From Bacillota bacterium (lineage in GTDB: Bacteria; Bacillota; Clostridia; Christensenellales; DTU072), in the NCBI GenBank assembly GCA_023394875.1, contig JAEXAB010000004.1, positions 1-64,000 of the forward strand: DNA of 64,000 nucleotides, given 5' to 3'. The notes below the pieces were generated by a model, which was not told the DNA's origin, ran no database searches, and saw only the letters and a program-made list of their open reading frames with translations. The position numbers and the translations under genes were made by a program. Of this stretch, positions 40,116-49,090 are shown in pieces. Each line of letters begins with the position of its first letter. The stretch's first letter is position 1.

Positions 40116-41600
40116 GTGAGAGTTGTAAAAATAAAAGGAGCCGAAAAGGGCAAGGAGAGAGTGTGCGCCTACGTCCGTGTCAGTACGGATAAGGAAGACC
40201 AGCTTCACAGCTTCTTTGCCCAGTCGGAATACTGGAAACGAAAGCTTTCCGAAAACAAATCTTATCAATATATAGGAATATTTGCCGATGAGGGTTTGAG
40301 CGGAAAGAGTATGAAAAACCGTGCCGAGCTGAACGAAATGCTGGATCTAGCCAGGCGCGGTCAAATTGACAGAATCTTCGTAAAGTCCATAGCGAGGTTT
40401 GCGCGAAATTACGTAGAAACGATAGAAACCATAAGAGAGTTACGGCAGCTGAATATCCCCGTACAGTTTGACGAGGAAGGCATTGACACCAATGACCCGA
40501 AATGCAATCTTCTGCTGAATGTATATGCCAGCCTAGCTGAGGAAGAGCTGAAATCCATGAGCGCAAACCAAAAATGGTCGGTAAGAAAGCGCTTTGAAAA
40601 CGGCAGCGTGGAGATCGGCAGAATGTACGGCTACGATTATGTTGACGGCAAATTAAGTATCAATAAGAAAGAAGCCGAAGCGGTAAAGTATGTCTTCAAG
40701 CTGTACATGGAAGGCTACGGCTACGGGAAAATAGCGCAAATGTTAGAGGACAGAGGGTACAAGACAAAATACGGGAAAGTCATGTGGGCGTCAGCGGCGA
40801 TACCGCGCATGCTGAAAAACGAAAAGTACACCGGCAATGCTCTAATGCAAAAATACTATAACGTAAATATGAAGCAACAGAAAAACACCGGAGAATTACC
40901 CCAATTCTACATAGAGAACTCGCACGAAGCGATTATCTCAATTGAGGATTTCGAAAAGGTGCAGAAAATCATGGCGGAACGCGGGAAAAATCATAAAAAG
41001 CTTCAAGCAAAAAGGAATATCTATCTCTTAAGCGGCAAAATCGTATGCGGGAAATGCGGCATGCACTACAGCAGAAAAATAGCCGCGAAAGGGAAACATT
41101 ACGAGTGCGTAAAATGGATGTGCCGTATGAAAAATGAAAAAACCGTGCTTGCCTGCCGCAATTCCGAAATAAAAGACAGCGTGGTGACCGCACTGCTGAT
41201 AATCGCGTATAACGAATTTATTGACAACAGAAAGGAAAATGACGAAGTTGCCATAGAAACCGACAAGCTAAAAAAGCTTCTCGATGACGAAAAGGAGCTG
41301 AAAAGCCTGTACGCAAGAGGCTATATTATAAAGGAGCAGTATACCGCATCGCAATCGGAGCTGATGGAAAAAATTAAGAAGCAAGAAAAATGTATAGAAA
41401 AGCTCAATAAAAGCGCTGTGAACTTCGGCAAGCTGTCCAAAGCTGATACGCTGACGGCAGATGTGGCGACCGCAGTTGAAAGCATCGAGATAAATAACTA
41501 TCAAGTTACCTTCAAATTCATAAACGGATACACGGTAACAAGCAAATATGACAACGGGAGGGCTGGCAATGTCAACGGAAAACTCAAAATCAAAACCTAA
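40116..41600 (+). CDS. Large serine recombinase (first)
   Basis: GTG 40116 starts the 494-residue protein. The catalytic domain has V-C-A-Y-V-R-V-S-T-D with the active serine in the Y-x-R-x-S region. D-E-G-L-S-G-K-S-M, F-V-K-S-I-A-R-F-A-R and a recombinase domain (R-M-Y-G-Y-D-Y, Y-K-T-K-Y-G-K-V-M-W) follow. A zinc ribbon (C-G-K-C-G-M-H-Y) and a coiled coil with C-terminal zinc-free tail end it. It likely integrates and excises the element. It overlaps the second recombinase by about 32 bases. Confidence 0.95.
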   Translation: MRVVKIKGAEKGKERVCAYVRVSTDKEDQLHSFFAQSEYWKRKLSENKSYQYIGIFADEGLSGKSMKNRAELNEMLDLARRGQIDRIFVKSIARFARNYVETIETIRELRQLNIPVQFDEEGIDTNDPKCNLLLNVYASLAEEELKSMSANQKWSVRKRFENGSVEIGRMYGYDYVDGKLSINKKEAEAVKYVFKLYMEGYGYGKIAQMLEDRGYKTKYGKVMWASAAIPRMLKNEKYTGNALMQKYYNVNMKQQKNTGELPQFYIENSHEAIISIEDFEKVQKIMAERGKNHKKLQAKRNIYLLSGKIVCGKCGMHYSRKIAAKGKHYECVKWMCRMKNEKTVLACRNSEIKDSVVTALLIIAYNEFIDNRKENDEVAIETDKLKKLLDDEKELKSLYARGYIIKEQYTASQSELMEKIKKQEKCIEKLNKSAVNFGKLSKADTLTADVATAVESIEINNYQVTFKFINGYTVTSKYDNGRAGNVNGKLKIKT

Positions 41601-43194
41601 TATACGGGTGATACCGGCAAAGCCGAGGCAGACAGTAAATGATGACCGTCCGGCGGGCATTATATATAAGGAAAGGGTGTGCGCGTACGCGAGGGTATCT
41701 ACCGACAGCGAGGAGCAGGAGAGCAGTTACGAAAATCAGGTCAGGCACTTCACAGACTACATAAACCGAAGAGAGGACTGGGAATACGCAGGCATCTACG
41801 CTGATGAAGGTCTAAGCGGCAAGAACCTGAAAAGACCGCAGTTTGTCAAGATGATCAAGGATTGCGAAAACGGCAAGGTGGACAGAATTATTACAAAGTC
41901 GGTCAGCCGCTTCGCAAGAAACACCTTGGACTGTATACAAACCGTAAGAAAACTCAAGGAAAAAGGAATCGGCGTCTACTTCGAGAAAGAGAACCTCGAC
42001 ACGATGAAGGAAACCAGCGAGTTTGTACTCACCCTAATGGCAAGCCTGGCGGAGGAAGAAAGCCGGAGCATATCCAATAATATACGCTGGAGCGTAAAAA
42101 AGAGGTTCGAGCAAGGCAAGGTGATTATGAGTACGACGAGGTTCTTAGGCTACACCAAAAGCGAGGACGGCGGTCTCAGAATCGTGCCCGAAGAAGCGAT
42201 AATCATAAAGAAGATATACCAGGAGTTCCTGGACGGCTACAGCCTGAATAATATAAAAATCAGCTTGGAAGAAGAAAAAATCAAGACCCCAAGCGGCGGC
42301 GAGGTGTGGCATGTCAGCACAATAAAATCGATCCTGCAAAACGAAAAATACAAGGGCGACAGCCTGCTGCAAAAAACTTACCTTGCCGACTTCCTATCCC
42401 CGCGCAGAGTAAAAAATGAGGGGCAAGCCCAGATGTACTATGTCGAGGACAGCCACCCGGCGATTATACCCAAAGACATCTTCGATTGCGTCCAAAGAGA
42501 GTTCGAAAGGCGCAACGAAATGCGGAGCTCCAGCGATACCGGCAAGGGAAAATACTCGGGAAAGTATGTGTTCAGCGGCATGATTATCTGCGGCTGTTGC
42601 GGTGAATCTTACAGAAGGCATCAGCAGTATAACAAATACAAAAAATACTACACCTGGGTATGCAAACAGCACGAAAACGAGGGCAAAAACAAATGTAAAG
42701 CCAAGCCCATACAAGAGGAAGCCCTGAAAAAAGCCTTCGTCACCTCGCTCAACAACCTTATCGGCAACAAGGAAGCGCTCTTAGAAAAGCTGAAAACCGC
42801 AATCGGCGATACGCTGAAGGAAAGCATAGACGGCAGACTCGCCGAGATAGACCGCAAAATCCAAGCGGAACAGACATCCATCGTAGACAGCCTACGCGAC
42901 AGGCAGAGCGGAAAAATCACCGAAGAAGAGTACATAAAAATATCCCGTCAAGCGATGTACAATGTAGATAACCTTAACATGGAGCGCCTAACCGTAACGG
43001 CGGAGCTAGGCAAAATGCAGCTCGCCGATTACCGCAAAGAAGAAATCATCAAAATGCTGAATACCGGCGAAAAGCTAGCCGCCTTCGATGAAACGGTGTT
43101 CAAAAGCCTGGTGCATGAAATCAAGGTCACCGCACCCAAAGAGATAGAAATATGCTATAACTGCGGAATAGCCATAAAAGAACAGATCAAGTAA
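41569..43194 (+). CDS. Large serine recombinase (second)
   Basis: ATG 41569 (after GGGAGGG) is preferred to ATG 41548. The 541-residue protein has V-C-A-Y-A-R-V-S-T-D, a Y-A-D-E-G-L-S-G-K loop, F-A-R-N-T and K-S-V-S-R. A zinc ribbon C-G-C-C-G-E-S and a coiled coil are also present. A pair of overlapping large serine recombinases encoded in tandem is seen in some elements whose integration needs both proteins (as for SCC-type or two-recombinase phages). Whether both are active here is unknown. Confidence 0.95.
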   Translation: MSTENSKSKPNIRVIPAKPRQTVNDDRPAGIIYKERVCAYARVSTDSEEQESSYENQVRHFTDYINRREDWEYAGIYADEGLSGKNLKRPQFVKMIKDCENGKVDRIITKSVSRFARNTLDCIQTVRKLKEKGIGVYFEKENLDTMKETSEFVLTLMASLAEEESRSISNNIRWSVKKRFEQGKVIMSTTRFLGYTKSEDGGLRIVPEEAIIIKKIYQEFLDGYSLNNIKISLEEEKIKTPSGGEVWHVSTIKSILQNEKYKGDSLLQKTYLADFLSPRRVKNEGQAQMYYVEDSHPAIIPKDIFDCVQREFERRNEMRSSSDTGKGKYSGKYVFSGMIICGCCGESYRRHQQYNKYKKYYTWVCKQHENEGKNKCKAKPIQEEALKKAFVTSLNNLIGNKEALLEKLKTAIGDTLKESIDGRLAEIDRKIQAEQTSIVDSLRDRQSGKITEEEYIKISRQAMYNVDNLNMERLTVTAELGKMQLADYRKEEIIKMLNTGEKLAAFDETVFKSLVHEIKVTAPKEIEICYNCGIAIKEQIK

Positions 43195-43198
43195 GATG

Positions 43199-43240
43199 TC
43201 CCCGTATGCGCATAACAGCGTGTACGGGGATTTTTTTGTT
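43199..43240 (+). terminator. Terminator after the recombinase pair
   Basis: An 8-bp stem TCCCCGTA (43199-43206) with TACGGGGA (43223-43230) is followed by a seven-T run. It ends the phage right operon and may lie close to the element's right border. Confidence 0.85.
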
Positions 43241-43328
43241 TTAGACAAATAATTAGTGTGCAACAGAATTTTAATGTTATAATTCTATTATTGCTAAGAC
43301 AATTATAATTTATTATTTGAGGGGATGA

Positions 43329-44345
43329 ATGATTCAACTATCAACAATTCAAAGATGTGCCAAAATTCTTATAGAAAAAGATGCTTTATACATAAAAAAT
43401 TTTGCGAATAAAGATAATGCTGCTTTGCTGCCAATATTTATACCATATTTAGCTTTGTTTTCGTGTGGTGCAGAAAAATGGTATAAAAACATTAACAAAC
43501 AAAGTGTATTTAGTGACGACATAAGAATTAAAAAACTGTATGATGAGATTCGTCAAAGTATTAAATATTTTGATGATTCATTGGATAATTTATCAAATAG
43601 ATTGTGGATAGAATATAAAAAATCTGATAGTTACTTTGCGTCACAGTTGAATGATTTAGCACATTTACTAAATGTAAAACATTACAATATAGGAATGATT
43701 CGTGTCGGAGAAACTTTTTGTAGCAATACTATATTATGTGCGAGCTATCTACCCCAATATAATTTTATTAAAGAGTATTCACAGATTGTTTATGAAATTT
43801 CGGTTATAGCTGGACATATTACTGCTATTTTTACTAGAGATCAAAAAAAATACATAAAAAGCAAAATAGATTTTTTTCAAGAAGATTTTAATCTGGATTA
43901 CAAATCGCCATTCACTTTTAATAAAAATAATCTTTCAATCTTTTGTATGAAAAATAGAATAGATTATGTAACAGAAATTCTTGATAAATATTTTGTTGAA
44001 GAAACCATTTTTCCTTTTAGAATTGCGTATTTAGAGTATTATTATTTATCCAACATGATAGATAGTATTAATACTTGCACCAATTGTCAATTTAGTATCA
44101 ATTCAAGCTATTCTAATAAATCATTCAGGAATATGATGGCACATTATGGAATTGGACAAGGAATGGAAGAAATAGATTTAATTGATAACGATCCACTATT
44201 TGGAATGACACAAAAGTATTTTTCTATCTCATTTTTCGAATTTAAGAAAATAATCATGCAAGAATTAAGACAGTTAGGAGAGCAGTTTACAAAATATATA
44301 TCATTAGATATGACTTGCCTTGGTAATGGAATTATTATTGGATAG
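43329..44345 (+). CDS. Protein of unknown function with a HEPN-like RNxxxH motif
   Basis: The 338-residue protein, from an AT-rich gene, follows a strong GAGGGG site and ATG 43329. Most of it is helical and unknown. R267-N-M-M-A-H272 in K-S-F-R-N-M-M-A-H-Y-G matches the R-x4-H motif of HEPN ribonucleases, found in many antiphage and toxin systems. It lies just outside the recombinase terminator, in the region where accessory or defence genes often gather. No partner gene is seen. The motif alone is short, so the call is moderate. Confidence 0.45.
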   Translation: MIQLSTIQRCAKILIEKDALYIKNFANKDNAALLPIFIPYLALFSCGAEKWYKNINKQSVFSDDIRIKKLYDEIRQSIKYFDDSLDNLSNRLWIEYKKSDSYFASQLNDLAHLLNVKHYNIGMIRVGETFCSNTILCASYLPQYNFIKEYSQIVYEISVIAGHITAIFTRDQKKYIKSKIDFFQEDFNLDYKSPFTFNKNNLSIFCMKNRIDYVTEILDKYFVEETIFPFRIAYLEYYYLSNMIDSINTCTNCQFSINSSYSNKSFRNMMAHYGIGQGMEEIDLIDNDPLFGMTQKYFSISFFEFKKIIMQELRQLGEQFTKYISLDMTCLGNGIIIG

Positions 44346-44589
44346 ATGAAAAAATGCGGTGGAGGTTTAAACAGCCTTATCGTTCATTACAGATTTTGAA
44401 AAAAGCGACGAAAGAAAAAAACAGCCTTATCGTTCGTTAGCGGTATTAAAAAAGCGATATTGTTCGTTAGCTTGGCAGGGGGAACAAGTCCCTAACTGAT
44501 GGCAGGGATAACGAACGATAAGTAATATTTCCCGAAAGGTTTTGAGAGGGTAGCTGAAAACAGGCGAAAACGAGAGAAAAACAACAAAA
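44346..44589. repeat. Gene-free stretch with a 15-bp direct repeat and 13-bp inverted repeat
   Basis: ACAGCCTTATCGTTC occurs at 44371-44385 and 44421-44435. CTTATCGTTCGTT (44426-44438) is repeated inverted as AACGAACGATAAG at 44510-44522. A third GTTCGTTAGC lies at 44461-44470. The repeats fall in the gap between accessory DNA and tRNA-Val, so they could mark an element end, a regulatory hairpin or recombination remains. No gene is visible. Confidence 0.5.
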
Positions 44590-44637
44590 AAGACACACGA
44601 TGGGAGCAAGTTTATACGCTCCTTTTTCGTGTGTCTT
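44590..44637 (-). terminator. Terminator of the tRNA-Val transcript
   Basis: An 11-bp perfect stem (44590-44600 with 44627-44637) encloses a smaller GGGAGC/GCTCC hairpin and is followed on the minus strand by TTTTTTGTTG. Confidence 0.8.
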
Positions 44638-44639
44638 GG

Positions 44640-44715
44640 TGGTGGGCAATAAGGGACTCGAACCCCTGACTTCCTCCATGTGACGGAGGCACTCTACCAG
44701 CTGAGTCAATTGCCC
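44640..44715 (-). tRNA. tRNA-Val (anticodon CAC)
   Basis: The minus-strand sequence folds as a 76-base tRNA with an encoded CCA. The acceptor GGGCAAT/ATTGCCC, D stem ACTC/GAGT, anticodon stem CCTCC/GGAGG with loop GTCACAT (anticodon CAC), and T arm AGGGG-TTCGAGT-CCCTT all pair. It reads GUG codons. Confidence 0.95.
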
Positions 44716-44729
44716 GTAAGATATGCATA

Positions 44730-44758
44730 ATTATAATATATCGTTTGGTAAAAGTAAA
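44730..44758 (-). promoter_or_regulatory. Promoter of tRNA-Val
   Basis: On the minus strand TTTACT (44753-44758), 17 bp and TATAAT (44730-44735) lie 15 bp before the tRNA 5' end. Confidence 0.65.
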
Positions 44759-44857
44759 GTGTATAAATAAAAAAATGGCGGTTTTGTTTTACTTTTGGAT
44801 ATAATTTTGGTAGAATATATGTTGCGTGTAAGAAACGTTTTCTTTGGAGGATAAATC

Positions 44858-46234
44858 ATGTATGACGTATTGATTATCGGAGCGGGACCTGCGGGTATTT
44901 TTACGGCGTTGGAGCTGCTTCGCAATAATAAGACGAAAAGTATTGTAATTGCCGAACAGGGTCACCTAATTAATAAAAGAAGTTGCCCAAAGGCTAAGAC
45001 TGGGAAATGCGTGCATTGTAAACCTACTTGCAATATTACCTCGGGTTTTGCGGGAGCCGGAGCATTCAGCGATGGGAAATTATCGTTAAGCTATGAGGTA
45101 GGCGGAGACTTGCCGGAGCTTGTCGGAGCCGATTACGCTCAAGAAATGATTAATTACACCGACAAAATTTATTTGGAATTCGGCGCGGATACCCACGTTG
45201 AGGGGATTAACTGCGGAGATAAAGTTAAGGATATAAGAAGAAAGGCAATCAATGCCGACCTAAAGTTGGTTGACTGTCCGATAAGACACTTGGGAACAGA
45301 AAAAGCCCATGACCTTTATATGCGCATACAGGACTTCTTGATGGAAAAGGGAGTAGAAATTCTGCCCCTTCACGACGCAAGCAATTTGCTTATCGAAAAC
45401 GGAGAATGCAAAGGCGCGGTTATTAACGGAAAAGAATTCTTGGCTAAGAAGACCATTGTCGCGACAGGGCGCAAGGGAGCGGACTGGCTGGAGAGCATGT
45501 GCCGCATTCATAATATTCAGAACGAAGCGGGCACAGTTGATATCGGCGTAAGAGTAGAGCTAAGAAACGAAGTTATGGAATCGGTAAACGAAACCTTATA
45601 TGAATCGAAGTTGATAGGTTATCCCATGCCCTTCCAAAACAAAGTACGTACTTTCTGTCAGAACCCCGGCGGCTTTGTGTCTCAGGAAAACTACGAAAAC
45701 AATCTAGCGGTAGTTAACGGCCATTCTTATAAGAATAAGAAGTCGGAAAACACCAACCTTGCCATACTTTGTTCTCACCACTTCAGCGTTCCGTTCAATC
45801 AGCCCATACTTTACGCTCAAAAAGTAGGACAATTAATGAATATGCTAGGCGACGGCAATATCTTAGTTCAAAGACTTGGGGATATCCGTAACGGCAAAAG
45901 AACCTGGCAAAAGGAATTATCGCAAGGTAACGTCCGTCCCACGCTTACCGACGCTGTGGCAGGGGATATCACAAGCGCGCTACCTTATAGGACAATGTTA
46001 AGCATTTTGAGTTTTATCGACCAGGTTGATAAAGTTCTGCCCGGTTTTGCCAGCAGCGAAACTTTGTTGTACGGTCCGGAAATAAAATTCTATAGTAACA
46101 GAATAAAGATGGACGAACGTTTCAATACGTCTATTAAAAACCTGCATTGTTTAGGGGATAGCAGCGGTTGGACAAGAGGGCTTATGATGGCTTCGGTAAT
46201 GGGCGTTATTATGGGCAAAAATATAGAAATATAA
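44858..46234 (+). CDS. FAD-dependent oxidoreductase of the COG2509 type
   Basis: The 458-residue protein starts with the dinucleotide-binding G-A-G-P-A-G (residues 8-13) of a Rossmann fold. C-P-K-A-K-T-G-K-C-V-H-C and C-N-I-T-S-G-F-A-G-A-G-A-F-S-D-G-K-L follow. Near the end it has G-D-S-S-G-W-T-R-G-L-M-M-A-S. This matches uncharacterized FAD-dependent dehydrogenases common in clostridia. The cysteine-rich stretch may help redox or metal work. GGAGGATAAATC lies before the ATG. The substrate is unknown. Confidence 0.85.
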   Translation: MYDVLIIGAGPAGIFTALELLRNNKTKSIVIAEQGHLINKRSCPKAKTGKCVHCKPTCNITSGFAGAGAFSDGKLSLSYEVGGDLPELVGADYAQEMINYTDKIYLEFGADTHVEGINCGDKVKDIRRKAINADLKLVDCPIRHLGTEKAHDLYMRIQDFLMEKGVEILPLHDASNLLIENGECKGAVINGKEFLAKKTIVATGRKGADWLESMCRIHNIQNEAGTVDIGVRVELRNEVMESVNETLYESKLIGYPMPFQNKVRTFCQNPGGFVSQENYENNLAVVNGHSYKNKKSENTNLAILCSHHFSVPFNQPILYAQKVGQLMNMLGDGNILVQRLGDIRNGKRTWQKELSQGNVRPTLTDAVAGDITSALPYRTMLSILSFIDQVDKVLPGFASSETLLYGPEIKFYSNRIKMDERFNTSIKNLHCLGDSSGWTRGLMMASVMGVIMGKNIEI

Positions 46235-46264
46235 GTTCAGTAGAAAAATAATTATATAATAAAA

Positions 46265-46295
46265 AAAGCGGCTAAGACATTTTTAGCCGCTTTTT
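46265..46295 (+). terminator. Terminator after the flavoprotein gene
   Basis: AAAGCGGCTAA (46265-46275) pairs with TTAGCCGCTTT (46283-46293) with flanking A and T runs. Confidence 0.85.
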
Positions 46296-46434
46296 GCGGT
46301 ATTTTTTATGTGGTGTCGGCACTATTTTAAGAAATAATTAAAGAAATTTCAAAAAAGGTATTTACAAAGCATATGGGAATGTGTTTATAATAAGGTATAG
46401 CTATATATTAGCAAAATCAAGGAGGATAAATGAA

Positions 46435-46911
46435 ATGGATGCTATTGTTATAACACGTCAAGTAAGCTATAAGGCAAAAATGTCTATGGCGGCCGATGCT
46501 ACTAAGAAGTACTACAGTGAGATTAAGAACGCTTTTCTTGCTTACAAGAAAGTAAAATCCACTATCAGCTGGGGCGGAGAGCGCTTTAACTTTGGAAGAG
46601 CTAATCTAGCCAAAATAGTAATCAGAGGCAAAACTTTGACAATGTATCTAAATCTTGACCCTAGCAAATACCCCGTAACTAAGTTCCACCAAGAGGACGT
46701 GTCGGCAAAGAAGGCTTACGCCCAACTCGGTATGAAAATCAAGGTTAAGAGCGATCTTGGCTTGAAGAGAGCTTTGGAACTCGTTAAGGAAATTGCTGCA
46801 GCTAACGAACTTAAAGAAAACAAGAAATACGCTTGTGTTGACTTCGCAGCCGAATTCCCCGCACAGACAGACGCGCAATTGATTGCAGCCGGTCTTATTA
46901 AGAAGCTTTAA
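46435..46911 (+). CDS. Conserved hypothetical protein (about 158 residues)
   Basis: ATG 46435 follows AAGGAGG. It opens M-D-A-I-V-I-T-R-Q-V-S-Y and contains W-G-G-E-R-F-N-F-G-R-A-N-L-A-K, R-G-K-T-L-T-M-Y-L-N-L-D-P and K-V-K-S-D. Those motifs recur in Bacillota proteins, sometimes with several such domains. No function is known to me. Its own terminator at 46926 makes it a single-gene unit. A ribosome site lies 9 bp before the ATG. Confidence 0.6.
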   Translation: MDAIVITRQVSYKAKMSMAADATKKYYSEIKNAFLAYKKVKSTISWGGERFNFGRANLAKIVIRGKTLTMYLNLDPSKYPVTKFHQEDVSAKKAYAQLGMKIKVKSDLGLKRALELVKEIAAANELKENKKYACVDFAAEFPAQTDAQLIAAGLIKKL

Positions 46912-46925
46912 TACCAATTTTTATA

Positions 46926-46957
46926 AAAAACCCCACGCTTAAAGGCGTGGGGTTTTT
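46926..46957 (+). terminator. Terminator
   Basis: CCCCACGC (46931-46938) pairs with GCGTGGGG (46945-46952), with A and T runs on each side. Confidence 0.9.
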
Positions 46958-47026
46958 TTATGTGGTATGTGCTATGCAAAAAATAAATTCATTGACTATA
47001 TAGCGGATTTTTGGTAGTATATAGCT

Positions 47027-48382
47027 ATGGAAAAGAGCAAAACAAAAACCGTTTTGATTATTACCGCCATAGTTTTATTAGTGGCAATACTTACGGGAAT
47101 AATAATATATACCGCCATTCAATCGTCGCCGAAAAAAGAGGAATGGGAGCTTTTTATCGACATAGCGCCCGTCGACTATTCCGCAGAGGACAATTATTTT
47201 TACGTTATGCGCTTTAAGGACAATTCAAAAAAGTTTATCAGCACCGTTTTTAACGGCGCCGACGGTACGGCTTTGACCGACAGAATAATAAGCGCAATGA
47301 GTAAAGCCCGTATCCCTGCCGAAAAGCTAGGCACTATGGCTACGGCTATTTCGGAAATTAATCTTAACGAACTAAGTAATAATCTTGCTGACCTTGACAT
47401 CACCGAAGATGATATTTTGGATTTTATGCAGACAACGACTATGGAGTATATAGCAACGTCACTACATAAATTCTTTACCAAAAGCGGACTTACGGAAGAA
47501 GAATTCAGTCGCTTTTTATATGCTTATCTAAGAGATTACGCCCCTAAAGACTATCTTGTTTATCTTGATATATTCGGCAAGGATAATTTTATCGCTTTTT
47601 TCAGCAACAGTATTTACCTTATTAACACCCTTGGCGACATAAAAGAGACAGGCGGAGAGAACGTTTCCGATTATGCCTTGCAGGCTGTGTTTTATCAGCT
47701 GGGAAGCGTATATCTTAGTATTATTAATGACGTGGGCGTGGACGTTGTGGAAAAAGTATTACTATTCGATTTTGATTTTATAGACCAGAACGGTAATCTC
47801 GAAACCGAAAAAAAAGAACTGTTTATTCCGGTAAAAGGTAGAATAGGTTTAATTGCGGGCATTCTTGGCAGCATTATGAAAGAAATCGACGTTAATACCA
47901 TAAACGTAATGAGAGATTATATAGCCGAAGAAGGAGAAGGAAGAATTAAGACCGATAAGCAGATATATTCCCAAATCCTTATGGCAAAAATCATAAAAAT
48001 CAGTCTTAACAGAATGTATTCGGCTAAGACCGGAATAGCCAATTTTAACGATATGGCAAGCGTTTATCTAACCGCCATAAAAAACACCGTCAAATTGAAT
48101 TATTTAATTAGTGGCGGAAGTCTGGAAGATCAATTAATAATTGACGCCTGCGAACAAATAGACGGCAATATGTCACGATATATCGGGGCTATTAATTATT
48201 TAAGCGAATTGAACTACACTTACGAAGAAATAACCGCAATAGAAGCGGGGGAATTTTATGAGGCTTTGCATATAAAAGCGCGGGAAATGAATTCTATGAA
48301 ATACAGTCTGGACAATTTTATCGCATCGCTTATTAATATTTGGATAAACGAAGCGGCAAAAAGTCTGGAACTTAATCAATAA
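47027..48382 (+). CDS. Membrane-anchored protein of unknown function, first gene of an export operon
   Basis: The 451-residue protein has a single N-terminal membrane segment (about 8-30: V-L-I-I-T-A-I-V-L-L-V-A-I-L-T) and then a large, mostly helical extracytoplasmic part without recognised motifs. It is followed 9 bp later by an ABC ATPase and then a FtsX-like permease, so it may be the accessory or substrate-binding component of the same transporter. Confidence 0.6.
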   Translation: MEKSKTKTVLIITAIVLLVAILTGIIIYTAIQSSPKKEEWELFIDIAPVDYSAEDNYFYVMRFKDNSKKFISTVFNGADGTALTDRIISAMSKARIPAEKLGTMATAISEINLNELSNNLADLDITEDDILDFMQTTTMEYIATSLHKFFTKSGLTEEEFSRFLYAYLRDYAPKDYLVYLDIFGKDNFIAFFSNSIYLINTLGDIKETGGENVSDYALQAVFYQLGSVYLSIINDVGVDVVEKVLLFDFDFIDQNGNLETEKKELFIPVKGRIGLIAGILGSIMKEIDVNTINVMRDYIAEEGEGRIKTDKQIYSQILMAKIIKISLNRMYSAKTGIANFNDMASVYLTAIKNTVKLNYLISGGSLEDQLIIDACEQIDGNMSRYIGAINYLSELNYTYEEITAIEAGEFYEALHIKAREMNSMKYSLDNFIASLINIWINEAAKSLELNQ

Positions 48383-48391
48383 GGAGTTATG

Positions 48392-49090
48392 ATGGTTATT
48401 TTAACGGCGAAAGGGATATTTAAGAGCTTTTCCAAAGAAATCAAGGTTCTCAACGGAGTTGACCTTGAAGTTAATAAAGGGGACTTTTTGTCCATTTTGG
48501 GGGCGTCAGGCAGCGGAAAAAGTACATTGCTTACTATCCTAGGCGGAATGGACAGAGCCGACGAAGGAGAAATAATTTTTGACCGTATTAATCTTAATAC
48601 CCTAAAAGACAATAAATTAGCAAAACTTAGAAGAACAAAACTAGGTTTTGTCTTCCAGTTTTTTAATTTGGCTCCCTATTTAACCGCCGAAGAAAACATA
48701 CTTTTGCCCATTATTATGGACGGTAAAAGTATAAAAGAATATAAACAGAAACTAACGGAATTGAGCGAATATCTAAAGATTAGCCATTTGCTAAACAAAA
48801 TGCCTTCCAAATTATCAGGAGGAGAGCAGCAGAGAGTTGCTATAGCAAGAGGACTTATTTATGAGCCGGATATTATTTTCCTTGATGAACCTACCGGTAA
48901 TCTTGACAGCAAGTCCGCTGAGGAAATAATGGAGCTGCTTACTCAGATTAACAAAGAAAGAAACACCACGATTATTCAGGTTACTCACAGCAGGCATAAC
49001 GCCGCCTACGGCAACAGAATAGTTATTATGAAAGACGGAGCTATTATCGAAGAAGAAATCTCCTCTGAAAGTGAAGAAATAGAGCAATGA
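48392..49090 (+). CDS. ABC transporter ATP-binding protein (MacB/LolD type)
   Basis: ATG 48392 lies 6 bases after AAGGAG (ATG 48389 is an alternative). Of 232 residues, G-A-S-G-S-G-K-S is the Walker A motif. F-V-F-Q-F-F-N-L is the Q-loop, L-S-G-G-E-Q-Q-R-V-A-I-A-R-G-L is the ABC signature, and I-I-F-L-D-E-P-T-G-N-L-D is Walker B. This is the type that pairs with FtsX-like permeases. The end is Glu-rich. It overlaps the permease start by four bases. Confidence 0.95.
   Translation: MVILTAKGIFKSFSKEIKVLNGVDLEVNKGDFLSILGASGSGKSTLLTILGGMDRADEGEIIFDRINLNTLKDNKLAKLRRTKLGFVFQFFNLAPYLTAEENILLPIIMDGKSIKEYKQKLTELSEYLKISHLLNKMPSKLSGGEQQRVAIARGLIYEPDIIFLDEPTGNLDSKSAEEIMELLTQINKERNTTIIQVTHSRHNAAYGNRIVIMKDGAIIEEEISSESEEIEQ

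Larger units (their letters stand above)
9532..43240 (+). mobile_element. Siphovirus-type prophage with HK97-fold head genes
   Basis: All genes lie on the plus strand in standard phage order. Replication comes first, then late regulator, HNH/terminase, head, connector, tail, fibres and holin candidate, with two serine recombinases last. Complete terminase, portal, protease, capsid, tail tube and tape measure genes suggest that the morphogenesis block is intact. No repressor, excisionase or endolysin was recognised, and the left attachment site could not be found. Three cargo genes are inserted between tail genes. The left border is approximate. Confidence 0.85.

Noticed and set aside
44640..44715. 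tRNA-Val as prophage attachment site
   Set aside because: Large serine recombinases rarely use tRNA genes, and no duplicate of the tRNA 3' end was seen near the left side of the prophage.
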